Assembly (NCBI GenBank): GCA_902482185.1
Contig: CABSZR010000044.1
Coordinates: 1 to 9,045 of the forward strand
Length of the DNA stretch: 9,045 bases
DNA from: an uncultured Collinsella sp.
Lineage (GTDB): Bacteria; Actinomycetota; Coriobacteriia; Coriobacteriales; Coriobacteriaceae
Reading direction: 5' to 3'
Shown here piece by piece: positions 1-5,936 of this stretch (positions are counted from its first letter, which is position 1; every line of letters begins with the position of its first letter). The position numbers and the translations under genes were made by a program. Below the pieces are notes generated by a model that ran no database searches, was not told the DNA's origin, and saw only the letters and a list, made by a program, of their open reading frames with translations.

Positions 1-454
1 GACCACACCGGGCATGCGCGTGTTTGAGAAGGCGGCGGTTGAGATTGGCGGCGGCAGCAACCACCGTTACAACCTGTCGACGGCCGTCATGCTCAAGGAC
101 AACCACATCGATGCCGCCGGTGGCGTGACGCGCGCGATCGAGATGGCGCGCGCCCATGCATCGTTTACCACGACGGTCGAGATCGAGTGCGAGAACCTGG
201 ACATGGTGCGCGAGGCCGTGGAGGCCGGCGCCGACATCATCATGTTCGACAACATGACCCATGACGACATGGCTGCCGCTATTGAACTTATCGCCGGCCG
301 CGCCAAGACCGAGTGCTCGGGCAACGTGGATGCCAGCAATATCCGCGCGCTTGCCGACCTGGGCGTTGACTTTATTAGCTCGGGCGCCCTGACGCACTCC
401 GCGCCGATCCTCGACCTCTCGCTTAAGCACCTGCGTCTGCTGGACGGTAAATAA
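1..454 (+). CDS. nadC: Quinolinate (nicotinate-nucleotide) phosphoribosyltransferase, C-terminal part
   Basis: This cytosolic enzyme converts quinolinate and PRPP to nicotinate mononucleotide, CO2 and pyrophosphate, the last step specific to de novo NAD synthesis. The window opens inside the gene: the frame is open from base 2, and 150 residues remain of a family usually about 280 long, so the N-terminal sandwich domain is outside. Visible family motifs are TTPGMR at the left edge, GGGSNHR (fragment residues 16-22, whose His-Arg pair matches substrate-binding residues of the family), MLKDNHI (30-36, conserved Lys), VEIECE, the FDNM strand, and a C-terminal SGALTHSAP phosphate-binding segment. 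The Met at base 14 is internal, not a start. The stop codon TAA (452-454) shares its last A with the ATG of niaR, so the two genes are probably cotranscribed and translationally coupled. Identification is very secure; only the 5' boundary is missing. Confidence 0.96.
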   Translation, partial: TTPGMRVFEKAAVEIGGGSNHRYNLSTAVMLKDNHIDAAGGVTRAIEMARAHASFTTTVEIECENLDMVREAVEAGADIIMFDNMTHDDMAAAIELIAGRAKTECSGNVDASNIRALADLGVDFISSGALTHSAPILDLSLKHLRLLDGK

Positions 455-999
455 TGGACGCCCGCGAGCGTCGCCGTGCCATCATGGCCGTGCTCGAGGG
501 GGCCAAGGGGCCCGTATCGGGCAGCGCACTTGCTCGTGAGGTGGGTGTGAGCCGCCAGATTGTCGTGCAAGACATCGCCCTGCTGCGCGCCGATGGGCAC
601 GATATCGTGGCGACCAATCGCGGCTACGTGCTGCAGGAGGCCCCCAGCAGCCCCGCCGTGCCCACGCGCCTGGTCAAGGTGCACCATGGCATGGAGCAGG
701 CAGGTGACGAGCTCACGAGCATCGTCGACGCGGGTGGTGCCGTGCTCAATGTAATCGTCAACCATCGCGTGTATGGCAAGATCACAGCCGATCTGGACAT
801 TCGCAACCGTCGCGATATTGAGCGCTATCTTGAGGGTATTGCCAGCGGCAAGAGCTTCCCGCTGCTGACGGTGACGAGTGGCTATCACTTCCATCGCATC
901 GCGGCAGAAGACGAGCAGACCCTCGACGAGATCGAGACCATACTCAAGGAGAAAGGCTATCTGGCAGACCTGATGCCCTACGAAGACGACCTATCGTAG
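454..999 (+). CDS. niaR: NiaR-type nicotinate-responsive transcriptional repressor (HTH + 3H domain)
   Basis: The 181-residue protein has an N-terminal winged-helix DNA-binding domain (about residues 5-60, with GSALAREVGVSRQIVVQDI as the recognition part) followed by a 3H ligand/metal-binding domain (about 73-172). Residues matching the metal site described for the Thermotoga NiaR protein can be placed at H78, E86, H145 and H147; the last two sit in GYHFHR. His104 (NHRVYG) is also conserved-looking. Family members repress NAD synthesis and niacin uptake genes when nicotinic acid is present. Its position, overlapping nadC by one base (TAATG), strongly supports that role and implies that it controls its own operon. 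The usual length is 170-185 residues, so it looks complete. I could not recognise its operator in this window; the operon promoter lies to the left, outside the sequence. Confidence 0.93.
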   Translation: MDARERRRAIMAVLEGAKGPVSGSALAREVGVSRQIVVQDIALLRADGHDIVATNRGYVLQEAPSSPAVPTRLVKVHHGMEQAGDELTSIVDAGGAVLNVIVNHRVYGKITADLDIRNRRDIERYLEGIASGKSFPLLTVTSGYHFHRIAAEDEQTLDEIETILKEKGYLADLMPYEDDLS

Positions 1000-1009
1000 C
1001 CGACGCTGC

Positions 1010-1107
1010 AAACGCCCCTAAGCGGCAATCTGACGTTCAATCGTCGGTCGCGTACCGAAGTACGCTTCCCTCCTCTTTCACGTCACCTTGCTCGCTTAGG
1101 GGCGTTT
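1010..1107. repeat. 98-nt nested imperfect palindrome (structured RNA, terminator or repeat element)
   Basis: The two ends are perfect 15-nt inverted arms, AAACGCCCCTAAGCG (1010-1024) and its complement (1093-1107). Inside them, GCAA (1025-1028) pairs with TTGC (1088-1091), leaving T1092 bulged. After a 2x2 internal loop, TGACGT (1031-1036) pairs with ACGTCA (1080-1085). Across a large internal loop of 13 and 14 nt, GCGTAC (1050-1055) pairs with GTACGC (1060-1065) around a 4-nt loop. That is 31 base pairs in one rod. Read on the minus strand, the apical loop is the very stable cUUCGg tetraloop and the internal loop carries a purine-rich GAAAGAGGAGGGAA. T runs at the ends are short (TTTT plus, TTT minus), so it would be a poor classic terminator. 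It lies between two convergent genes, niaR and ndpA. No target-site duplication is visible at its ends. Its identity is unknown: a 3'-end processing structure, a small RNA or a dispersed palindromic repeat are all possible. Confidence 0.7.
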
Positions 1108-1150
1108 TCGCTGACGCATGCTCAACCTGCGGCGCAATTCAATCCCATGC

Positions 1151-1192
1151 AAAAAGGCCGAAGCACCATCGGAGCTTCGGCCTTTGTTTTTC
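1151..1192. terminator. Bidirectional intrinsic terminator between niaR and ndpA
   Basis: A perfect 12-bp stem, AAAGGCCGAAGC (1153-1164) with GCTTCGGCCTTT (1174-1185), closes a 9-nt loop. On the plus strand it is followed by a T-rich run (TTTGTTTTT, 1183-1191), and on the minus strand by TTTTT (1155-1151). It therefore can stop transcription from both convergent neighbours: the minus-strand ndpA gene ending at 1212 and the plus-strand nadC-niaR operon ending at 999. Confidence 0.85.
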
Positions 1193-1211
1193 TGCAGCGT
1201 CCAAGCGCAGT

Positions 1212-2216
1212 TTATCGATTCTCGATGCTGCCGATGTTTTTGAGCTCGATGGAGATGAGGCCGTTAGGCTCATTGACAAACTCGATGTACTCGGAATTCG
1301 AACCCATCTCGGCCGGGAAGCTGATCTCGATACCCGTGTCGGTACGGATCTTATGATTGCGCACCGCCGCGCGTTCGACCTGCTTGCGCTCCACGGGCAC
1401 GCGCTCAGGCACCTTCTCCTCGGTCAGTGCCGCGCGCACGCTCTCCTTGATAACCGGTTCGTCCTCAAAGACCTCATCGACGATATCCCAAGGCGGCAGC
1501 TCCTCGTCATCCTCAACCTTCTCGGCAACGGCAGCCTTAACCTTAGCGAGCGCTACGGCCGTGTTGGCGCCGTGCTCCTCCGCGACCTCCTCGACCACGC
1601 GCGTCACGGTGTCGATGACCTCCTTACCCGATACGCCCGTGTCGCACTGAAGCAGGCCATCGGGGATAAGCATACGGTCCTCGCCGGCAATCTTGCGCTT
1701 CTTGTCCACATAGCCGATCTCCATGGTGCTCGCACGCACGATGGCATAGCTCGGCACCTTTTGCGAAGGGTTCGGCAGAATGGCGTAGTGGCGCGCGATA
1801 TCGTTGCGCACCTCCCCCTCCTCGCGGCCCACTTCGTGCATAAAAGCCTGCTTGGAGCCCAGCAGCATCACGGCAAACCAGCGGGCATCCTCATCGTCAT
1901 CAAAGTCCGCCACAAGCACGTCAGTGGACTCGGCTTTCTCGGCCTTAGTAAGTTCGGAAGAGATGAACTCCGCAATCTGCTGAGACAGGTCCACGAACTC
2001 ACGCTCACCAAAGAAATAGCCCTTGAGCTCGCCGCCGAATGCGGAGTTCTCGGCAAACGTGGCACGCTTGTTATCAGCCGAGGTACGAGCGCGCCGCAAA
2101 TGCGTGGTTACGAAATTACGCACGGTGCGGCTCTCAATATCGAGCTCGCGTTGACTCATGACGTTGACGGCAGAGTCAAAGTCCAGGATATGCAGAATCG
2201 CGTGATTGATTTTCAT
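1212..2216 (-). CDS. 37-kDa nucleoid-associated protein family (NdpA/YejK-like)
   Basis: This 334-residue protein matches the bacterial 37-kDa nucleoid-associated family by its opening INHAILHILDF (the family starts with a similar strand ending in HILD), the following SQRELDIESRTVRNFVTTHL helix, and the central region with FMHEV and HYAILPNPSQKVPSYAIV. Proteins of this family bind the nucleoid; their molecular function is poorly defined, and in some Gram-positive genomes they are annotated only as nucleoid-associated. The last third (roughly residues 220-290) is strongly charged and acidic (VEDDEELPPW, EVFEDEP) before a final beta-rich segment. I chose ATG at 2216 over the in-frame ATG at 2225 because the protein then begins MKINHAI like relatives and a weak GGA Shine-Dalgarno lies 9 nt upstream; the alternative adds only three residues. 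It stands alone, with its own -10-like box and terminator. Family assignment is fairly sure; start choice is moderate. Confidence 0.82.
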   Translation of the reverse strand: MKINHAILHILDFDSAVNVMSQRELDIESRTVRNFVTTHLRRARTSADNKRATFAENSAFGGELKGYFFGEREFVDLSQQIAEFISSELTKAEKAESTDVLVADFDDDEDARWFAVMLLGSKQAFMHEVGREEGEVRNDIARHYAILPNPSQKVPSYAIVRASTMEIGYVDKKRKIAGEDRMLIPDGLLQCDTGVSGKEVIDTVTRVVEEVAEEHGANTAVALAKVKAAVAEKVEDDEELPPWDIVDEVFEDEPVIKESVRAALTEEKVPERVPVERKQVERAAVRNHKIRTDTGIEISFPAEMGSNSEYIEFVNEPNGLISIELKNIGSIENR

Positions 2217-2254
2217 ATACGGCATTCCGTTCTAGATCGATTTCGGCACGAACC

Positions 2255-2260
2255 AGTATA
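2255..2260 (-). promoter_or_regulatory. Possible -10 box for the nucleoid-associated protein gene
   Basis: On the minus strand this reads TATACT, a 5/6 match to the sigma-70 -10 hexamer, about 38 nt upstream of the preferred ATG at 2216. No convincing -35 hexamer is present at 16-18 nt spacing, so this is only a candidate. The gap between this gene and the preceding hydrolase (2217-2327) also contains a hairpin repeat at 2291-2325, and the promoter would have to lie between the two. Confidence 0.35.
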
Positions 2261-2290
2261 GCGGTCGAGTCCGCCCCAGGCGCGTCGAAG

Positions 2291-2325
2291 ATTGGTGCAT
2301 CGGGGACAGGTCGCTTTGCACCAAT
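2291..2325. repeat. Hairpin repeat, copy A, just after the DUF2974 gene
   Basis: Perfect 9-nt inverted arms, ATTGGTGCA (2291-2299) and TGCACCAAT (2317-2325), enclose a 17-nt loop containing GGGGACAGGT. A related copy in the same orientation lies at 3504-3537. The shared 28-nt core runs from 2297 here and 3510 there, with only four mismatches, all inside the loop. Copy A begins two bases after the hydrolase stop codon (2328-2330 on the minus strand). It lacks a T run, so it is not an obvious intrinsic terminator by itself, though it may act as the 3' structure of that transcript. Confidence 0.75.
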
Positions 2326-2327
2326 GG

Positions 2328-3488
2328 CTAGCGCAGGAGCTCGGACTGCCAAGCCTCGAGCTGTTCTGCCAAGCTCTTGCCGGCAGCGGGCAAATCGATC
2401 TGGGGACGTTTGGGCAGAAGTGCACACTTAAGAATCGCAACGATAGTCTGCGAGACAAAGCGTCGCGTATCCTTGTCAAAGCCTTGCGCAGCCTGGAGCA
2501 TCACGGGCAGGCTCTCGCGCAGATTCCCAGCGATATCTGCAAACCGCTCAGCACCCGTAGCCTCAAACACGGAGAACAACGCATCTACAAAACGCTCGCG
2601 CTCGCTAGGTGACACTGCAAGCAGCATCTCGCGAATGGAACCATCAACGTATCGAGCACCGGCGGACAGGCACTCACAGTACACGAAGTCGCGACCATCA
2701 ACCACCCAGCTAAAGGGATTGTGCTGCAGCAGGCTGAACTCGGTGCTCTCAACGATGGCATAGTCCTCCTGTGTCTCGAACATCATGCCAAAGATCGACG
2801 ACCGAGGTAGCGTCTTGTCGATTCGACCGGAAAGATCGGCAAAGGCGTTGCCGTTCAGAAACTCCTCGACGAAACCCGGACCATCATGGGAATACGCCCG
2901 TTCGATTCGCTCACGGGCGACATCGGAGCACATCGCCGCGCCGTACACCGCAAGGTTTCCGCCCTTGGAATGACCTCCGCACAAAAGCGGCCCGTCAATC
3001 GCATCCGCCGCCTCGTCCACATAACGCGCCGCGGATTCCTGGGCCGGCACAGGACACCGGAACGCCATGTTAAAGTCCTCTTTCCAGCCCACAATCGTGC
3101 TGTCGGTCCCCCGGAAGGAAAGATAGCTAAACCCCGCCGGAAACCGGAACGCCATGGCTGCAAACTGCTCTGTCGCCACCACATCGCTCACGGCACGATA
3201 GCCGCAAACGTGCACGCCACGGTAGCGAGGGCTTGCTGCCACGGCCTCCAACAAGGTCCTGCTCCCCTCTGGGTCCCACAAGTCGCCAATCATGTCCCGG
3301 TAGCACTCGGCACGCAGCAGCTCGCGTACGTCTAGGCCCTGCCAGTTCGTCAGCTCCGCCATATCACCCGGCAAACGCAAATAGGACAACCACGCAAAGA
3401 CCAGGCTATCCACCGCGCAGAACGGCCGCTCCTCAAACGGATCAAACGCCGTCTGGGCATAGGTCAAAAAATTAGGTGAATCCGACAT
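2328..3488 (-). CDS. DUF2974 / Mbeg1-like putative serine hydrolase (alpha/beta fold)
   Basis: This 386-residue protein carries the features of the DUF2974 (Mbeg1-like) family of predicted lipase-like alpha/beta hydrolases. Seen directly: AVDSLVFAWLSYL near residues 25-37 (the family's VDsL..lsYL opening); FRGTDSTIVGWKEDF at 125-139, resembling the lipase-3 FRGTdd segment; the nucleophile elbow GGHSKGGNLA at 171-180 with Ser174; SHDGPGF at 200-206 with Asp202; and LQHNPFSW at 254-261 with His256. A Ser174-Asp202-His256 triad is my proposal. No signal peptide or transmembrane segment is apparent, so it is probably cytosolic; the substrate is unknown. The Shine-Dalgarno GGGAGG sits very close to the ATG (3 nt), and no other in-frame Met near the N-terminus fits better. 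The gene is bracketed by two related hairpin repeats (2291-2325 and 3504-3537) and has no clear promoter of its own. Confidence 0.85.
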   Translation of the reverse strand: MSDSPNFLTYAQTAFDPFEERPFCAVDSLVFAWLSYLRLPGDMAELTNWQGLDVRELLRAECYRDMIGDLWDPEGSRTLLEAVAASPRYRGVHVCGYRAVSDVVATEQFAAMAFRFPAGFSYLSFRGTDSTIVGWKEDFNMAFRCPVPAQESAARYVDEAADAIDGPLLCGGHSKGGNLAVYGAAMCSDVARERIERAYSHDGPGFVEEFLNGNAFADLSGRIDKTLPRSSIFGMMFETQEDYAIVESTEFSLLQHNPFSWVVDGRDFVYCECLSAGARYVDGSIREMLLAVSPSERERFVDALFSVFEATGAERFADIAGNLRESLPVMLQAAQGFDKDTRRFVSQTIVAILKCALLPKRPQIDLPAAGKSLAEQLEAWQSELLR

Positions 3489-3503
3489 GGCCCTCCCATC
3501 AAC

Positions 3504-3537
3504 TATGGCGCATTGGGGTCAGGTTACTTTGCACCAA
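3504..3537. repeat. Hairpin repeat, copy B, just before the DUF2974 gene
   Basis: TGGCGCA (3506-3512) and TGCACCA (3530-3536) form imperfect inverted arms (one C-A mismatch on the plus strand, a G-U pair on the minus strand) around a loop with GGGGTCAGGT. The element is the same-direction relative of the repeat at 2291-2325, matching 24 of 28 positions over GCATYGGGGWCAGGTYRC plus CTTTGCACCAA. It lies 16 nt upstream of the hydrolase start codon. Its right end merges into the T-tract (plus-strand AAAAA, 3536-3540) of the lactate dehydrogenase terminator. Confidence 0.72.
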
Positions 3538-3571
3538 AAAGGCGCCCGGGCCGTGTGGGCTCGGACGCCTT
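3536..3571 (-). terminator. Intrinsic terminator of the lactate dehydrogenase gene
   Basis: On the minus strand, arms AAGGCGTCCGAGCC and GGCCCGGGCGCCTT (plus coordinates 3558-3571 and 3539-3552) form a 14-bp GC-rich stem with one U-G pair and one A-C mismatch, a 5-nt CACAC loop, and a following TTTTT run. It lies about 32 nt past the ldh stop codon. The T run overlaps the edge of hairpin repeat copy B. Confidence 0.85.
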
Positions 3572-3602
3572 CATTGTAGCTTTTCGCTCTAACGAGCTTG
3601 AT

Positions 3603-4553
3603 TTAGCAGGAGAAGTCGACGCTGTCGATGATGTCCTTGAGGGCCTTGGCGGAGGCGGTGAGCTCATGCTGCTCGTCATCGTTCAGCGGCACGGGGACGC
3701 GGCAGACAACGCCGTCGCGGCCAACGACGGTCGGCATGGAGATGGCAAGATCGGACAGGCCGTACTCGCCCACCATGAGCGAGGAGACAGGCAGAACGGT
3801 CTGCTCGTCACGCATGACGGCAGTGCAGATGCGCTTGACGGCCATGGCGACGCCGTAGTAGGTGGCGTGCTTCTTCTCGATGATGGTGTAGGCGGAGTTC
3901 TTGACGTCCTCGGCGATGCGCTTCTCGGCAGCCTCATGCTCCAGATGACCGTGAAGCTCGCAGAAGGTGTTCAGCGGAACACCGGCAACCTGGGCGCTGG
4001 ACCAAGCGACAAACTCGGAGTCGCCGTGCTCACCCATGACATAGGCCTGGACATCGCGCGGGTCAACCTCAACGTGGGCACCAAGCATCTGCTGCAGACG
4101 GCCGGTGTCGAGCACGGTGCCGGAGCCGATGACATGGCCCTCGGGCAAGCCGGACATCTTGATGGCGGCATAAGTCAGAACATCGACCGGGTTGGAGACG
4201 ATGAGCAGAATGCCGTCAAAGCCGGACTTCTTAATCTCGGGGATAATGGACTTAAAGATGTTGACGTTCTTGTTGACCAGGTCCAGACGGGTCTCACCGG
4301 GCTTCTGGGCAGCGCCAGCGGTGACGACGATCATGGCGGCGTCGGCGACATCGGAATAATCGCCGGCGTAGATCTTCATCGGCTCGGCAAACGTCATGCC
4401 GTGCGCGATATCCAGGGCCTCACCCTCGGCGCGGTTCTTGTCCACGTCGATGAGGACCATCTCGGAGAACAGACCGCTCTGCATCAACGCGAACGCCGAA
4501 GACGAACCGACGAAACCGCAGCCGACAATAGCGACCTTCTTCTCGTTAACCAT
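3603..4553 (-). CDS. ldh: L-lactate dehydrogenase (NAD-dependent)
   Basis: This 316-residue cytosolic enzyme reduces pyruvate to L-lactate while oxidising NADH, the standard way for a fermenting anaerobe to recover NAD+. Visible motifs, in order: the Rossmann glycine motif VGCGFVGS (residues 10-17) with Asp36 at the end of the second strand for the NAD ribose; GAAQKPGETR (80-89), where Gln83 at the specificity position favours lactate over malate dehydrogenase and Arg89 is the mobile-loop arginine; SNPVDVLTY (120-128); LDTGR with Asp149 and substrate-binding Arg152; GEHGDSE with catalytic His176; and ATYYGVAMA with the LDH-type Thr. Gly151 replaces the Ala common in LDTAR, a mild oddity. The start at 4553 is chosen because MVNEKKVAIVG matches the family N-terminus and GGGAG lies 6 nt upstream; the frame stays open to an ATG at 4631, but that would add 26 unrelated residues across a hairpin. 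It is monocistronic by context, with a terminator after it. Confidence 0.95.
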   Translation of the reverse strand: MVNEKKVAIVGCGFVGSSSAFALMQSGLFSEMVLIDVDKNRAEGEALDIAHGMTFAEPMKIYAGDYSDVADAAMIVVTAGAAQKPGETRLDLVNKNVNIFKSIIPEIKKSGFDGILLIVSNPVDVLTYAAIKMSGLPEGHVIGSGTVLDTGRLQQMLGAHVEVDPRDVQAYVMGEHGDSEFVAWSSAQVAGVPLNTFCELHGHLEHEAAEKRIAEDVKNSAYTIIEKKHATYYGVAMAVKRICTAVMRDEQTVLPVSSLMVGEYGLSDLAISMPTVVGRDGVVCRVPVPLNDDEQHELTASAKALKDIIDSVDFSC

Positions 4554-4559
4554 TAGAAA

Positions 4560-4564
4560 CTCCC
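4560..4564 (-). promoter_or_regulatory. Ribosome binding site that fixes the ldh start
   Basis: On the minus strand this reads GGGAG, 6 nt before the ATG at 4553. The further-upstream in-frame ATG at 4631 has no comparable site, which supports the shorter protein. Confidence 0.7.
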
Positions 4565-4579
4565 ATCTCTCTCCACAAA

Positions 4580-4610
4580 CAAGCCGCCCGGGAACGACCC
4601 GAGCGGCTTG
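4580..4610 (-). other. GC-rich hairpin in the ldh leader (terminator or attenuator-like)
   Basis: On the minus strand CAAGCCGCTCGGG (4610-4598) pairs with CCCGGGCGGCTTG (4592-4580) over 13 bp including one U-G pair, around the 5-nt loop TCGTT. It is followed by TTTGTGG, only a short T run. It lies 26 nt upstream of the ldh ATG and 145 nt downstream of the aminotransferase stop codon. It may be the 3' terminator of the aminotransferase transcript, or a leader structure for ldh if the promoter is the candidate near 4643. The sequence alone does not separate these. Confidence 0.6.
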
Positions 4611-4642
4611 CCGTAATCCCAATACATCCAATCGGGACTTTG

Positions 4643-4648
4643 ATTATG
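4643..4648 (-). promoter_or_regulatory. Possible -10 box for ldh in an AT-rich intergenic stretch
   Basis: The minus strand reads CATAAT, a 5/6 match to the -10 consensus, about 90 nt upstream of the ldh ATG. No good -35 box is found at 17 nt, so activation by a regulator or another promoter is possible. The surrounding 4635-4735 stretch is clearly more AT-rich than the rest of the window, as expected of a promoter region, and also contains AATAAT (minus strand) and a weak TTCGT/ACGAA inverted repeat at 4698-4718. Confidence 0.3.
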
Positions 4649-4754
4649 CTCCTATTCGCAGGCAAATATCGACCGTTTACCGAAATTATTTGCAGGATTC
4701 GTAAAATAACTGCACGAAATCGGTTTCGAGCTATTGACGGGCCGAAATACCTTT

Positions 4755-5918
4755 CTAATACAGGCCCGCCTCGCGAATGGCCTCGACAGCCAAAGCGATC
4801 TGATTGGGCGGCAGGACCAGCGCCATGCGCACGTGCCCCTCGCCCGAAGGGCCAAAGCTCGCGCCCGGCGTCACCACAACGCCGGCCTTCTCCATAAGCT
4901 CCTCGCAAAACGCCATGGAATCGGTGCGCCCTGCGGGCAACTTGGCCCAAACGAACATCGAGCCGTGCGCGTTGGGGCGCTCCCACCCAAGGTTCTCAAG
5001 ACCATCACACAAGGCATCGCGGCGCTCCTGGTACTTCAGACGCTGCGCCTCGACCTCATCGCGCGGACCGTTCAGGCAGGCGATAGCAGCCTTCTGGATC
5101 GGGAAGAACATACCAAAGTCGATCTGGCCGCGCAGCTTGGCAAAGGTAGAGACCACGTCCTCGCGGCCGACCAAAAAGCCGATACGCGCACCGGTGACGT
5201 TAAACGACTTGGAGAGCGAGAAGAACTCCACGCCCACCTCGAGCGCGCCAGGGTACTGCAAAAAGCTTCCGCCCGGCTCGCCGTCGAACACGATGTCGGA
5301 GTATGCGTTGTCATGGACGATGAGCAGGTCGTGCTCGCGGGCAAAAGCGATGATCTCCTCGTAGACCTCGGGCGTGCCCACCGAGCCGACCGGGTTCGCG
5401 GGCAGCGACACGATCATATACTTGGCACGATCGGCAACCTCGGGATCGATACCCGCCACATAGGGCAGGTAATTGTGCTCGGCAACCAGCGGATAGTATT
5501 CGAGCTTGGCATCGGCGATCTTGGCACCCGCCTCAAAGACCGGGTAGCACGGATCGGGAACCAGAATGGTATCGCCCGGATCGAGCAGAGCCAGGCCCAA
5601 ATGACCCACACCCTCCTGCGTGCCGTTGCACGACTGCACCATGGACGGCGTAATGCCCGAAACGCCAAAGCGACGCTCATAGTAATCGCACACGGCTTGC
5701 TTGAGTTCGGGCAAGTCGCGCAGGGCATACTTCCACATCTCGGGATCTTGGGCTGCTTGCGTGAGCGCCTCGACCACGTGGTCGTACGGCTTAAAGTCGG
5801 GCGTGCCCACGCTCATGTTGTAAATGGTCTTGCCCTGAGCCTTCAGCGCGAGCAGTTTGTTGTTGAGCGAGGCGAAGACCTCCGCGCCAAAGCGGTCGAG
5901 ACGCTGCGATGCCTGCAT
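4755..5918 (-). CDS. PLP-dependent class I/II aminotransferase, LL-diaminopimelate aminotransferase (DapL)-like
   Basis: This 387-residue fold-type I aminotransferase resembles the DapL2/alanine-type subgroup along its whole length: SVGTPDF (36-42), YALRDLPEL (64-72), GTQEG (99-103), LVPDPCYPVFE (119-129), LPANPVG (172-178, Asn175), HDNAYSDI (202-209, Asp203 and Tyr206 contacting PLP), SLSKSFNVTGARIGF (234-248, Schiff-base Lys237 and Arg245), and EGHVRMA (Arg364, substrate carboxylate). Members transfer amino groups between glutamate and LL-diaminopimelate precursors or between pyruvate-family amino acids; without lysine-pathway neighbours I cannot fix the substrate, so I give no symbol. The start at 5918 has AAGGTGG four bases upstream and gives the family's MxxSxRLxxF-like N-terminus. 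The frame stays open upstream to a TTG at 6008, but that stretch crosses a terminator hairpin. The gene is alone between nadE and ldh. Confidence 0.9.
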   Translation of the reverse strand: MQASQRLDRFGAEVFASLNNKLLALKAQGKTIYNMSVGTPDFKPYDHVVEALTQAAQDPEMWKYALRDLPELKQAVCDYYERRFGVSGITPSMVQSCNGTQEGVGHLGLALLDPGDTILVPDPCYPVFEAGAKIADAKLEYYPLVAEHNYLPYVAGIDPEVADRAKYMIVSLPANPVGSVGTPEVYEEIIAFAREHDLLIVHDNAYSDIVFDGEPGGSFLQYPGALEVGVEFFSLSKSFNVTGARIGFLVGREDVVSTFAKLRGQIDFGMFFPIQKAAIACLNGPRDEVEAQRLKYQERRDALCDGLENLGWERPNAHGSMFVWAKLPAGRTDSMAFCEELMEKAGVVVTPGASFGPSGEGHVRMALVLPPNQIALAVEAIREAGLY

Positions 5919-5922
5919 GGTG

Positions 5923-5929
5923 CCACCTT
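5923..5929 (-). promoter_or_regulatory. Ribosome binding site of the aminotransferase gene
   Basis: The minus strand reads AAGGTGG, four bases before ATG 5918. Only seven bases separate it from the T run of the upstream hairpin terminator, so the terminator and the ribosome binding site are nearly adjacent. It supports 5918 as the start. Confidence 0.7.
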
Positions 5930-5936
5930 TCGATAT

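Noticed and set aside
1353..2261. Plus-strand open frame of 302 codons opposite the nucleoid-associated protein gene
   Set aside because: Leu/His/Arg-rich shadow without start signal; the minus strand encodes a recognised family.
3513..4556. Plus-strand open frame of 347 codons opposite ldh
   Set aside because: Gly/Asp/Val-rich mirror of ldh codons, starts inside the ldh terminator/repeat region, no domain.
4554..4631. In-frame N-terminal extension of ldh from ATG 4631
   Set aside because: It would add 26 residues unlike any LDH N-terminus, has no ribosome binding site, and runs through the leader hairpin.
4698..4718. TTCGT(11 nt)ACGAA inverted repeat upstream of ldh as a possible Rex redox-repressor site
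   Set aside because: It does not resemble the TTGTGAA-type Rex half-sites, and five-base arms in an AT-rich stretch are easily found by chance.
4738..4768. CGGGCC/GGCCCG inverted repeat across the aminotransferase stop codon as a terminator
   Set aside because: Six-base arms with a 19-nt loop and no T run on the minus strand; unlikely to terminate.
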